A stretch of DNA of 10,429 nucleotides from contig DPJQ01000147.1 in NCBI GenBank assembly GCA_003542935.1, positions 2,455-12,883 on the forward strand, given 5' to 3'. The notes below the pieces were generated by a model, which did not search any database, had not been told where the DNA came from, and worked only from the letters and a program-made list of their open reading frames with translations. Below are positions 1-7,392 of this stretch, piece after piece (the stretch's first letter is position 1; the number at the start of each line of letters is the position of its first letter). The position numbers and the translations under genes are program-made. The stretch is from Lachnospiraceae bacterium. Its GTDB lineage: Bacteria; Bacillota; Clostridia; Lachnospirales; Lachnospiraceae.

Positions 1-1147
1 AATCCAGAAGAATCAAATCCGGCCGATCCAGGGTAATGGACCGGATCGTCGCCAAGCCGGAACCCGCCAGCGCAATATCATAGTCTTCCCCCAGCAACTC
101 TTTCATAGACTGCTGGATCACCATAGAATCATCCACCACAAGGATCTTCTTTTTCTTCCTGGCCGCCCTGCGTTCCTGCTCGTTTTTCTCCAGATATTCC
201 CGGATCTCAGCCACGGCATTATCCGCGTTAATCGACGGTTCCACGCTGTCCTCAAGCAAATGGGGAGCTATAGCGCAAAATGCAAAATATCCTGCTCCGG
301 TATCCAGCAGCAGGCTGTACTGCGGAGTTTCTTTCTCAAATATTTTCTGGAGCTGCTCATAAGTGAGCAGATTCTCCGCTTCCAGATCGTACTCATCGGC
401 AGAAGCAAAATGCTCCTTGATACGGTTCACAAACTGCCGGGCAGCATAGCGGGTGGCATTTATGATCATGGTATTTAGTTTTTCCGTACTGGTATGTATC
501 ATATTGCCGACGGTCTTTAGCAACAGTCTCTCCTCAAATACCAGAACAATCTCCCACTTCTTTTCCTCACCGTTGCTGTATATCAGACGGTAATAAATAC
601 CCTTCCCAAACTTTTCTCCGCCATAATGCTCGCTGATCACCCGTGAATTCAGCTGGAACATATCAAAGATCAGGTTAGTGACGATCTCGCCCATCGCCTT
701 CTGCGCCTCGTCCGGCAGCAGATTATCCCACGTGCCCACCGTCTCATCTCCATTTATGATCGCGTAATCCTCCGTAAGCGTGTGCCCGACCAGCCAGCCT
801 ATGCAGACGCCCAGGAAATGGTCGACCGCCTCCTGGGAATAATTCGTCCGCAAAAGCTCCTTCTCCAGCTCCGGAAGAGTAACATACTGAAAGTTTTTGT
901 GGAGCCTGCGATGGGTCTTAAGCCCCTTGTAATCGATGGAGGCCATATACCCTTCCTCCTCGGCAAAATGCTTCACGGCGTGGGCCTTGAAGTATTTGAG
1001 TCCTTCCTCACAGGCCCACTGGCGTTTCTCTTCATCCCCACTGTGTTTGAGCACTTTGTTCATAATACCGAAAAGTTTGCGGTGTTCTTTATCGATATAA
1101 TCAATACCTAAGTTAAACCGATCCTGCCAAACTAATTGATCCACCAT
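1..1147 (-). CDS. Bacteriohemerythrin / response-regulator receiver fusion (C-terminus cut by window edge)
   Basis: The frame is open from an ATG at 1147 to the left edge (382 codons, no stop). Residues 1-130 are a hemerythrin domain with every di-iron ligand expected for the family: H22, H60, E64, H79, H83, H122 and D127, in the contexts IDKEH, HFAEE, HRRLH and WLVGHTLTED. This predicts reversible O2 binding in the cytosol. Residues about 140-310 are a mixed alpha/beta region whose layout suggests a CheX/CheC-like phosphatase fold, but the usual E-x-x-N pair is not evident (the helix has MIIN at 227-230), so this is tentative. Residues 335-382 are a receiver domain: ILVVDDS with acidic pair D339/D340, then LILLD ending at D382, the expected phospho-acceptor. 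The rest of the receiver and any output domain lie outside the window. The start is backed by a GGGGGA site at 1155-1160. There is no signal peptide or membrane segment. The likely role is O2 or redox input to a phosphorelay or motility pathway, by inference from domain content. Confidence 0.88.
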   Translation of the reverse strand, partial: MVDQLVWQDRFNLGIDYIDKEHRKLFGIMNKVLKHSGDEEKRQWACEEGLKYFKAHAVKHFAEEEGYMASIDYKGLKTHRRLHKNFQYVTLPELEKELLRTNYSQEAVDHFLGVCIGWLVGHTLTEDYAIINGDETVGTWDNLLPDEAQKAMGEIVTNLIFDMFQLNSRVISEHYGGEKFGKGIYYRLIYSNGEEKKWEIVLVFEERLLLKTVGNMIHTSTEKLNTMIINATRYAARQFVNRIKEHFASADEYDLEAENLLTYEQLQKIFEKETPQYSLLLDTGAGYFAFCAIAPHLLEDSVEPSINADNAVAEIREYLEKNEQERRAARKKKKILVVDDSMVIQQSMKELLGEDYDIALAGSGLATIRSITLDRPDLILLD

Positions 1148-1170
1148 TTTTCGTTCCCCCATTCAAAATA

Positions 1171-1179
1171 ATTATAGCA
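1171..1179 (-). promoter_or_regulatory. Extended -10 promoter for the hemerythrin/receiver gene
   Basis: On the minus strand the 90-bp gap after the RND gene contains TGC-TATAAT, a perfect -10 with the TG extension, 23 nt upstream of the ATG. No convincing -35 lies 17 bp upstream, which is normal for extended -10 promoters. It indicates that the hemerythrin gene can be transcribed independently of the RND gene, although no clear terminator separates them. Confidence 0.6.
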
Positions 1180-1237
1180 AATCGTTCATTGCAGATTTTA
1201 TTTATTCTAGGATATCACATTCTTGGGGGGAGCACAA

Positions 1238-4200
1238 CTATTCGTCTTTGTTTTTTCTTTTATTCGGCTGCTCATTGTTTTCCCCGCCTTCCTCCGACTT
1301 TTCCAATTGATGCCGGGCGATGAACGCCGCCGCGTCATCGGGTGCATCGTCCACCGTATCGTCTCCCACATCCACCAGAGTGGGCTGTCTGCGATAGAGG
1401 ATATCGTACATCACCGGGACAATGAACAGCGTCATGAATGTAGCATAGGCCAGACCGCCCACGATGACGATGGCCATCCCCTTGCTCATGGAGTCGCCGG
1501 CATCCTGGCTGTAGATCATCGGGCACATGGCCAGGATTGTAGTCAGCGCAGTCATAAGGATCGGGCGCATACGGGTTACGCCGGTAGCCACCAGAGCCTC
1601 CCGCTTTTCCATACCGCCAAGGCGCAGCTGGTTTACATAGTCTACAAACACGATACCGTTGTTTACCACCGTGCCCATCAGCACCAGGAAACCCATCAGA
1701 CTCATCATGGACAGCTGTTCTCCTGCAGACACCAGACCCAGAAGCCCGCCGGTGAAGGCCAGCGGCACCGTAAAGATCACGATGAACGGGGATAGCAGAC
1801 TCTGGAACTGGGCCACCATGACCAGATAGATCAACACGAACGCCAGGGCCATCATCTCCAGCATCTGGGTCAGCATTTCCGCTACATCCTCCGTGGAACC
1901 TCCCATCTCCACCGTATAACCCTCCGGCGTCGTGGAGGCATCCAGTTTTTCCTGCACGGTACGGCCCACCAGGGTGGAATTATAGCCCTTCTCCATGGCA
2001 GCCGTCACGGTCATAGTGCGTACGCCGTTCTCCCGGGCGATGGAAGCTACACCTTTTCCTTTGGTGATCGTGGCATACTCTTTCAGTCTGTGGGTCTCAG
2101 TGACCGCATTGCCGTCTTCATCCGTCGTATCTACTTTGAATTTCATCTTCAGCAGATTTTCCACAGTCAGCAGTTTTGTCTCGTTGATGATATGGATATC
2201 CATATCTGTATCGTCTATCCGGGCCGCCACCGCGTTTTTATCCGTGGTCAGCCGGTCAGTGATATCCTGATAGATTTGGGCCACGGTCAGGCCGTCGCGC
2301 ATGGCCTTCGTCTTGTTGATATTCAGATAGATCTCCTGATCGCCCTCCTCCTGGCCGTTAGATATATCGGTACATCCCTCCGTATCCTCCAGGATCTTCA
2401 TCACATCCTCACTGATATGTAAAAGCTCATCCAGATCGCGGCCGCTGATCTCGATAGAAAGACCACTGTCCGACAGAGAAGACATCTCGCTCATGGATGA
2501 GGATGAAGTGGACACCTCGCAATCCATTCCCTCTGTGCCGCTCTCAATATCGTCGCAGATTTTCTGAATATCCGCCACGGATGTGATCCCTTCCTCCGGC
2601 AGGATATAGAAGCTGTAATTCAGATAATCGTCAGAACTCATGGTACTGGAAATCAGGCTTCCCACATTCGTGAGGGCACCCACGGTCTCCACATGTTCTA
2701 CCTCCATGATGGCTTCCATGACCTGGTCTGCCGTCTTTCGGGCCGTATCACGGTCCATCTCCTCAGGCATCTGCACCGTGACGCCAATCTGCTCTGTAGT
2801 CATCTCCGGCAGCACCGAGATACCCATGCGTCCCACCTCGTCCACGGACCAGACGAGAAGCGCTATGGCAATGACCAGCGGAATGATTTTGAACCGAAGA
2901 AAAAATGTCAGCACTTTCCCGTATATCCGCTGAACTCTGTCGAACAGGGGATGACGCCGCTCCTTATGCTTTTTCAGTATAGCCGATCCGATCACCGGAA
3001 CCACTAAAAGGGCCACCAGAAGAGAAGCTGTCAGCGCGTACCCGATGGTCAGCGCGAAAGGCAGCATGAGCTGCCGTACATAGCCGCTGGTAAAGATCAT
3101 CGGCAGGAACACGCAGATTGTGGTCAGTGTGGAGGCTATGATGGCCCCGGCCACCTGTTTTGTGCCCTGCACGGCGGATCGGGGCGCAGCCAGTCCCCGG
3201 CCGCGCAGACGGTAAATATTTTCGATAACAACAATGGAGTTATCCACCAGCATACCGATAGCCATGGCCAGACCCGCCAGGGACATCATGTTGATGGATA
3301 TGTTTCCCAGATACATCAGTATGATCGTCACCAACACGCTGAAAGGTATGCTGAACGCCACCACCAGGGTAGGCTTCACGTCCTTTAAGAAAAGCACCAG
3401 TACCAGCACCGCCAGCAAAGCTCCGTAAAACATACTGGTCAGAACGCTCTCGATGAACATGAAGATGTAATCACCCTGGTCCATCAGCGCCGTAATGTGC
3501 AGGCCCTCATTCTTTTCCTCCAGCCGGGCCATAGCCTCTTTGCAGTCTGCAGACACGTCGCTGGCCCCCGCCGTGCTGTTTTTATAGACGGCCAGCACCA
3601 CGGCCTGTTCGCCGTTGACTTTCTCGTAGCTTTCGTCCGCATTATCCACCACCGTCAGATCTGCTACATCGGACAGCTTCACATCCCCGACACCGTCCAT
3701 ATAGAGCAGCACCAGATCCTCCAGTTCTTCCAGCTCTTTAAAGTTCTCACCCACCTTCAGGAGCCACTGCTCGTCGTTCTTGTCATCCACATACCCGGCG
3801 GGCATGGAAAAATTCTGAGCATATACAATGCCGGACAGAGTCTCCAATGTCACCAGGCTGTCCACGTTGGCGTTTTCCCGGGCCGCTTTCAGCGAATCCT
3901 CAAAACTCTCCTGGGCCGTATCCAGCTCGCCTTTAGCATCCTCGATAGCCTGTTCGGCGGCAGCCATCTGGGCATCCGCGGAACCGAAACCGGCGGAGGC
4001 TTCCATGGAACCTTTGTAAGCCTGTTTATACTGTTTATCCAAATCCTTCATCTGTTCTTTGACGGCGCTTACCATAGCTTCCGTGGCAGCGAGCTTCGTC
4101 TCCAGATTTGCCAGCTCCGTCTCAATCTGGGGGAAACGGGTATTGACGATATCATAGACCTGTTTCACATCTTTGTAGGAAAGCTCTCCGATCTGTTCCC

Positions 4201-5230
4201 CGTAACCGGCTGCTTTGACCCACTCCAGAAAAGCATTGAAACTTTTCTTATCGGCTACTGCCTCGTCAATATTCGAGGGTATGGTCACACCGGCCATCTT
4301 GGCCATCTCCCCCATGGCTGCCGCAAGCTGGCCCAGCGTCTCATCGATGGTTTTATATGTCTCTTCAATTTTATTATCCTTGTATGCCTGAAGTTCCGCC
4401 TCCAGGGCCGCCTTCTGAGTCTGCAGGCTGGTGAGCTGAGACTCATAAGCCGCCTTGGTGGCCTCCGCCTTATCCAGGGCCAGGCTGGCCTTGGCCAACT
4501 GACTGGTGGTAGATTTTTTCTGGCTTTTCAGCTTCTTTTTCTGGGAGGACAATTTTGACTCGGAATCATCCAGTTTTTCCTGGGCTTCATCCAGATCCAC
4601 CGCCGCCTCGTCCAGCTTATCGTTGGTCTCTCTGAGGATCTTCTCATTGACCTCATCGATCTTATCCTTGTTCAGACGTACCTCCACGGTCTTCTCGATC
4701 AGGCCCAGGCTGGTAACGCTGGCCACCCCGCCTACACGCTCCAGAGCCGGCAGCACCTCCTCCGTGGTAAAGTCCGATATCTCATAGATATCCATACCCT
4801 CCCTGCTCACACTGGCATAAATCGTCGCCATCATATCCGTACTGATCTCCAGGATATTCGGTGAGCCGCAGGACTCCGGCAGATTATTTTTAGCCGACTC
4901 CAGAGCCGTGTTCACTTTGACCATGGCCGAATCCATGTTAGTGTCATCTTCGAATTCCAGCATGACCATGCTGTAATTCTCCGCACTGCTGCTGGTGACA
5001 TTCACCACGCCGCTGATGGTACCCAGGCTGCTCTCCAGAAGCTCTGTCACCTCCCGCTCCACTTTCTCGGGACTGGCCCCGGGGTATGTAGTGATCACCG
5101 CCATATAGGGGATGGTGAAATTTGGCAGCAGATCCGTGGACATCCTGGTGACACTGACAAATCCGATCACCATAGCCACGATCACGGCCACCAGCACTGT
5201 ATATGGTTTCTGCACACATTTTTTGAACAT
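1238..5230 (-). CDS. RND-family efflux permease (AcrB/SwrC-like) with a long coiled-coil insert
   Basis: This is a 1330-residue proton-driven RND exporter of the HAE1/ACR_tran type in the cytoplasmic membrane. It has the usual duplicated plan: TM1 at about 10-28, first extracellular porter region, TM2-6 at about 592-752, TM7 at about 782-797, second porter region, TM8-12 at about 1121-1278, then a charged cytoplasmic tail. Family motifs include GASPEKVE near 51, VDNSIVVIEN at 662-671 and VVNNGIVFVDY at 1188-1198. AcrB-type pumps have about 1040 residues. Most of the excess is a heptad-rich insert at about 193-456, placed where AcrB begins its N-terminal docking subdomain. Relative to AcrB, D407 is kept (D663), D408 is N664 and K940 is N1190. 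No adaptor (MFP) or outer-membrane gene is adjacent, as expected in a monoderm; Bacillus SwrC is the nearest well-known type. The start has AAAGGT 10 nt upstream. Substrate unknown; drugs, lipids or surfactants are possible. Confidence 0.92.
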   Translation of the reverse strand: MFKKCVQKPYTVLVAVIVAMVIGFVSVTRMSTDLLPNFTIPYMAVITTYPGASPEKVEREVTELLESSLGTISGVVNVTSSSAENYSMVMLEFEDDTNMDSAMVKVNTALESAKNNLPESCGSPNILEISTDMMATIYASVSREGMDIYEISDFTTEEVLPALERVGGVASVTSLGLIEKTVEVRLNKDKIDEVNEKILRETNDKLDEAAVDLDEAQEKLDDSESKLSSQKKKLKSQKKSTTSQLAKASLALDKAEATKAAYESQLTSLQTQKAALEAELQAYKDNKIEETYKTIDETLGQLAAAMGEMAKMAGVTIPSNIDEAVADKKSFNAFLEWVKAAGYGEQIGELSYKDVKQVYDIVNTRFPQIETELANLETKLAATEAMVSAVKEQMKDLDKQYKQAYKGSMEASAGFGSADAQMAAAEQAIEDAKGELDTAQESFEDSLKAARENANVDSLVTLETLSGIVYAQNFSMPAGYVDDKNDEQWLLKVGENFKELEELEDLVLLYMDGVGDVKLSDVADLTVVDNADESYEKVNGEQAVVLAVYKNSTAGASDVSADCKEAMARLEEKNEGLHITALMDQGDYIFMFIESVLTSMFYGALLAVLVLVLFLKDVKPTLVVAFSIPFSVLVTIILMYLGNISINMMSLAGLAMAIGMLVDNSIVVIENIYRLRGRGLAAPRSAVQGTKQVAGAIIASTLTTICVFLPMIFTSGYVRQLMLPFALTIGYALTASLLVALLVVPVIGSAILKKHKERRHPLFDRVQRIYGKVLTFFLRFKIIPLVIAIALLVWSVDEVGRMGISVLPEMTTEQIGVTVQMPEEMDRDTARKTADQVMEAIMEVEHVETVGALTNVGSLISSTMSSDDYLNYSFYILPEEGITSVADIQKICDDIESGTEGMDCEVSTSSSSMSEMSSLSDSGLSIEISGRDLDELLHISEDVMKILEDTEGCTDISNGQEEGDQEIYLNINKTKAMRDGLTVAQIYQDITDRLTTDKNAVAARIDDTDMDIHIINETKLLTVENLLKMKFKVDTTDEDGNAVTETHRLKEYATITKGKGVASIARENGVRTMTVTAAMEKGYNSTLVGRTVQEKLDASTTPEGYTVEMGGSTEDVAEMLTQMLEMMALAFVLIYLVMVAQFQSLLSPFIVIFTVPLAFTGGLLGLVSAGEQLSMMSLMGFLVLMGTVVNNGIVFVDYVNQLRLGGMEKREALVATGVTRMRPILMTALTTILAMCPMIYSQDAGDSMSKGMAIVIVGGLAYATFMTLFIVPVMYDILYRRQPTLVDVGDDTVDDAPDDAAAFIARHQLEKSEEGGENNEQPNKRKNKDE

Positions 5231-5297
5231 GCTATGTACGACCTTTCTGCTTGATTTCTATACTGTATTTACCGATCAAGTGACAGATTACCATCGA

Positions 5298-5313
5298 TTG
5301 AGTAAAAACTCAA
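5298..5313. repeat. Small inverted repeat in the RND leader
   Basis: TTGAGT-AAAA-ACTCAA is a perfect 6-bp inverted repeat with a 4-nt loop, lying between the RND promoter and the coding start. It could be a second operator or a weak RNA hairpin. There is no adjacent U-tract on the minus strand to make it a terminator. Function unknown. Confidence 0.35.
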
Positions 5314-5359
5314 GGAAAATGGCGTTTACTTTAATCAAGATTATAACAGAATCATAATG

Positions 5360-5372
5360 CTAACCTGGTTAG
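5360..5372. promoter_or_regulatory. Perfect inverted repeat, candidate repressor operator of the RND gene
   Basis: CTAACC-T-GGTTAG is a perfect palindrome with 6-bp arms and one central base. It begins immediately downstream of the TAAAAT -10 box of the RND promoter, so it covers the predicted transcription start (about 5367). A dimeric regulator bound here (TetR, MarR or similar family) would block initiation. Neither a regulator gene nor a second copy of the repeat was seen in the window, so the regulator is unknown. Confidence 0.5.
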
Positions 5373-5373
5373 G

Positions 5374-5402
5374 ATTTTAAAACGGCCAATGGGGAAAGTC
5401 AA
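5374..5402 (-). promoter_or_regulatory. Sigma-A type promoter of the RND gene
   Basis: The minus strand reads TTGACT (5402-5397), a 17-bp spacer, then TAAAAT (5379-5374), matching the vegetative consensus at five of six bases in each box. Initiation near 5367 gives a leader of about 137 nt. A second possible start is the extended -10 TGT-TATAAT at 5348-5340, which lacks a good -35. Confidence 0.65.
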
Positions 5403-5459
5403 TATTGTTTAGGAAAAGTTAAGAGAATGGAAAAATTTTTTATAAGATATGCATAAATC

Positions 5460-5495
5460 CCCGGCATATAAGCTCTTTTCTGCCTATATGCCGGG
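5460..5495 (-). terminator. Hairpin after tRNA-Ser, probable terminator
   Basis: The 11-bp perfect stem CCCGGCATATA / TATATGCCGGG encloses a 14-nt loop and starts 14 nt beyond the tRNA discriminator base. The following minus-strand sequence, GATTTATG, is only weakly U-rich, so termination may be incomplete or assisted. The position between the tRNA and the RND promoter fits a transcript end. Confidence 0.6.
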
Positions 5496-5508
5496 AACCC
5501 TTCCGCAA

Positions 5509-5596
5509 CGGAGAGTGTGGGATTCGAACCCACGTGCCCAGTAAAGGACAACCGCATTTCGAGTGCGGCTCGTTATGACCACTTCGATAACTCTCC
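5509..5596 (-). tRNA. tRNA-Ser (anticodon CGA)
   Basis: The minus strand folds as a class II tRNA. The 7-bp acceptor stem is GGAGAGT/ACTCTCC with discriminator G (5509). The anticodon arm CCGCA-CTCGAAA-TGCGG has anticodon CGA, which reads UCG serine codons. A long variable arm follows, and the T arm is GTGGG-TTCGAAT-CCCAC. The long variable arm and discriminator G are serine identity features. CCA is not encoded (TTG follows), so the end is added by nucleotidyltransferase. The gene stands alone with its own promoter and a downstream hairpin. Confidence 0.97.
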
Positions 5597-5614
5597 TTCT
5601 CAACATACGCCGTT

Positions 5615-5643
5615 ATTATACCCGCTCACGGCAGATTCGTCAA
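5615..5643 (-). promoter_or_regulatory. Consensus promoter of tRNA-Ser
   Basis: The minus strand has TTGACG (5643-5638), exactly 17 bp, then TATAAT (5620-5615), ending 18 nt before the mature tRNA 5' end. This strength is typical of stable RNA genes. It lies in the 84-bp gap after the dipeptidase gene. Confidence 0.85.
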
Positions 5644-5680
5644 GAAAAATGTTATCGATAAAAAGTTCGATAAAAAGACG

Positions 5681-7147
5681 TTAATGACCGGCCAAAGGCT
5701 GCTTCATCGCCGCCAGCACCGACAGGGTCAGATCCCAGGTACGTTTCACGGAGGAAATGCTCAGCACCTCCCCGGTGGTATGGATGCCCTGCATCTGAGG
5801 GCCGTAGGATACACAGTCCAGACCCGGCAGCTTATCCGCCAGAATGCCGCATTCCAGTCCGGCATGGATACTGCAGATCATGGCTTTCTTCCCGGTCTGT
5901 TCTTCATACGTGCGGACGATCAGCTCCCGGATCCTGGAGTCCGGCCGGTACTCCCAGGCCGGGTACTCGCCGGTAATCTCGCACTCGCCGCCCAGCAACA
6001 CCGCCAGTGACTGTTGCTTTTCCAAAAGCCAGGCTTTCTCCGAAGCCAGGGAACTGCGCACGGAGGAAACGGCGGTAAAGTACTCCTCCCCCAGAGAAAT
6101 CTTCCCCAGATTCAGGGATGTGCGCACCGCACCCTCCAGGGCCTCCTCCATCTTCTGCACGCCATTGGGCATATGCACAAGGGTCAGAACCACCCGGGAT
6201 GCCGATACCGGCTGAAGCACCCGGGCGGAACCTTCACCAATCTTTTCTCCGTAAATACGGGCCTCCGGCTCTTTCACAGCATACTCCCGCCGGATGGCTT
6301 CGGCCGTTTTCTCCAGACACCGTTCAAAGGCCGCTGCCTGTTCCCTGTCTACTACCACCTCGGCGTGACTGAAACGGGCAATAGCATTATCCTTCTCACC
6401 TCCGGACAAAGACGCAATCCATACATCCACCTCCTCCATCAGCGTATAGAGCAGCCGACCCATCAGCACATTGGCATTGGCATGTCCTTTATCGATCTCT
6501 CCCCCGGAATGTCCTCCGGCCAGATTTTCTATGGACACGCGATACCGTACACCTTCTTCTTCCGTCCATTTCACCGGAATCCTGCCGGAAGCCGTGGCAC
6601 CTCCCGCACAACCCGTCAAAAAGATCCCTTCATCCTCCGAATCCAAATTCAGGAGTATACGGCCTTTCAGATCGGAAGTATTCAAAGCCGTGGCCCCCAG
6701 CATACCCACTTCCTCATTGACCGTCAGCACTACCTCCAGAGCCGGATGGAGGATTGTATCGTCCTCCAGGATTGCCAGAGCATAGGCCACTGCAATCCCG
6801 TCGTCTCCACCCAGGGAAGTGCCCTCGGCATACAGGTCATCCCCGTCCACCACGAGCTGCAAACCGTCCTTTTCCATATCCAGCGGACAATCATCCTCTT
6901 TCACACTCACCATATCCAGATGCCCTTGAAGGATCACGGTGTCACCGTTCTCGTATCCCGGCGAGGCATCCTTCCAGATCACCACATTGCCGACATCGTC
7001 CTGTCTCGCCCGAAGCATGTGGCTTCCGGCAAATGCCATACAGTAATCGCTGAGCGCATCCGTATGGAAAGACCCGTGGGGGATCTTACAGATCTCCTCA
7101 AAATAGTAAAACACCCGCTCCGGCTGTAAATTGCTCAATATACCCAT
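5681..7147 (-). CDS. pepD: Cytosolic M20 dipeptidase (PepD-type aminoacyl-histidine dipeptidase)
   Basis: This 488-residue enzyme matches the length of E. coli PepD (485). It should hydrolyse a range of dipeptides, including X-His, with two zinc ions in the cytosol. The catalytic set is complete: H76 and D78 in GHLDMV, bridging D115 in GGDDGI, general base E145 and ligand E146 in VNEEVG, D169 in NLDSEDEG, and C-terminal ligand H456 in GIHTTGE. IHAGLECG lies shortly before the last motif. The lid domain sits between about 180 and 380. The ATG at 7147 was chosen because AAGGAG (7154-7159) lies 6 nt upstream and the product then begins MGILSNLQPERV, as PepD homologues do. A 37-codon upstream extension is open but has no family resemblance. 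There is no signal peptide. The gene is monocistronic, followed by tRNA-Ser, and is likely a housekeeping peptide-salvage gene. Confidence 0.95.
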   Translation of the reverse strand: MGILSNLQPERVFYYFEEICKIPHGSFHTDALSDYCMAFAGSHMLRARQDDVGNVVIWKDASPGYENGDTVILQGHLDMVSVKEDDCPLDMEKDGLQLVVDGDDLYAEGTSLGGDDGIAVAYALAILEDDTILHPALEVVLTVNEEVGMLGATALNTSDLKGRILLNLDSEDEGIFLTGCAGGATASGRIPVKWTEEEGVRYRVSIENLAGGHSGGEIDKGHANANVLMGRLLYTLMEEVDVWIASLSGGEKDNAIARFSHAEVVVDREQAAAFERCLEKTAEAIRREYAVKEPEARIYGEKIGEGSARVLQPVSASRVVLTLVHMPNGVQKMEEALEGAVRTSLNLGKISLGEEYFTAVSSVRSSLASEKAWLLEKQQSLAVLLGGECEITGEYPAWEYRPDSRIRELIVRTYEEQTGKKAMICSIHAGLECGILADKLPGLDCVSYGPQMQGIHTTGEVLSISSVKRTWDLTLSVLAAMKQPLAGH

Positions 7148-7161
7148 CTTATTCTCCTTTT

Positions 7162-7198
7162 CATCCGCAACGGTCGGATAGACCGAATGGCCCGGATG
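7162..7198 (-). promoter_or_regulatory. Two-tier hairpin in the pepD leader, just before the ribosome site
   Basis: On the minus strand, CATCCG (7198-7193) pairs with CGGATG (7167-7162). Inside it, CGGTC (7185-7181) pairs with GACCG (7175-7171) around a 5-nt loop, with asymmetric unpaired segments of 7 and 3 nt between the stems. The outer stem ends two nt before the AAAAGGAG ribosome site. It could modulate initiation or stabilise the mRNA. There is no poly-U and no known riboswitch core was recognised. Confidence 0.4.
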
Positions 7199-7274
7199 TA
7201 AAAACAAAGCCATCATTTCCTTATCGCCAACAGAGCTATTCTGCCCGTTGACACACACACATTTTTTCTCTACT

Positions 7275-7303
7275 ATTATAATAACATTTTCAATTACATT
7301 CCA
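7275..7303 (-). promoter_or_regulatory. Probable pepD promoter
   Basis: A perfect TATAAT (7280-7275, minus strand) lies 17 bp after a poor -35, TGGAAT (7303-7298). Start near 7268 gives a leader of about 120 nt containing a short (TG)n run and the two-tier hairpin. The -10 is convincing; the -35 is weak. Confidence 0.5.
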
Positions 7304-7392
7304 TTAGCTGATGCCCATTATGCCGTCTGTATACAGCCAACCGTATTCATCAAAGCAATATGAGCTCTCATCCCCCCCCAAGGAGGCCCTTT

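Noticed and set aside
1223..1795. His-rich 190-codon plus-strand frame opposite the RND C-terminus
   Set aside because: Histidine richness comes from reversed GTG/ATG codons of the membrane protein; no ribosome site and no promoter.
3497..4558. 353-codon plus-strand open frame opposite the RND coiled-coil region
   Set aside because: It is the antisense of a GC-rich, heptad-repeat coding stretch, is rich in His, Leu and Gln from reversed codons, has no ribosome site, and shows no family motif.
5430..5442. A5T6 tract as an RND-side terminator or origin element
   Set aside because: No GC stem adjoins it and no DnaA-box cluster was seen.
5509..5596. tRNA-Ser as an integration site
   Set aside because: No integrase gene, no duplicated tRNA 3' end and no change in composition were seen near it.
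5655..5677. Two copies of TCGATAAAAAG spaced by one base
   Set aside because: Short AT-rich direct repeat upstream of the tRNA promoter with no stem; may be an UP-like element but not distinctive enough to call.
6014..7129. 371-codon plus-strand open frame opposite pepD
   Set aside because: pepD in this span has complete catalytic motifs and family length; the opposite frame has no ribosome site or recognisable domain.
7148..7258. In-frame 37-codon N-terminal extension of pepD
   Set aside because: AAGGAG lies directly before the internal ATG at 7147, homologues start there, and the extension overlaps the predicted leader and hairpin.
7251..7260. (AC)5 dinucleotide run as a phase-variation tract
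   Set aside because: Only five units and located in the untranslated pepD leader, so slippage would not shift a reading frame.
7327..7336. CTGTATACAG palindrome between pepD and the plus-strand gene
   Set aside because: Ten bases, not aligned with a convincing promoter on either strand; too short to call an operator.
7360..7392. Upstream in-frame ATG for the plus-strand gene
   Set aside because: It has no ribosome site, reads through the C-run and the AAGGAGG, and gives a proline/arginine-rich start with no hydrophobic core.
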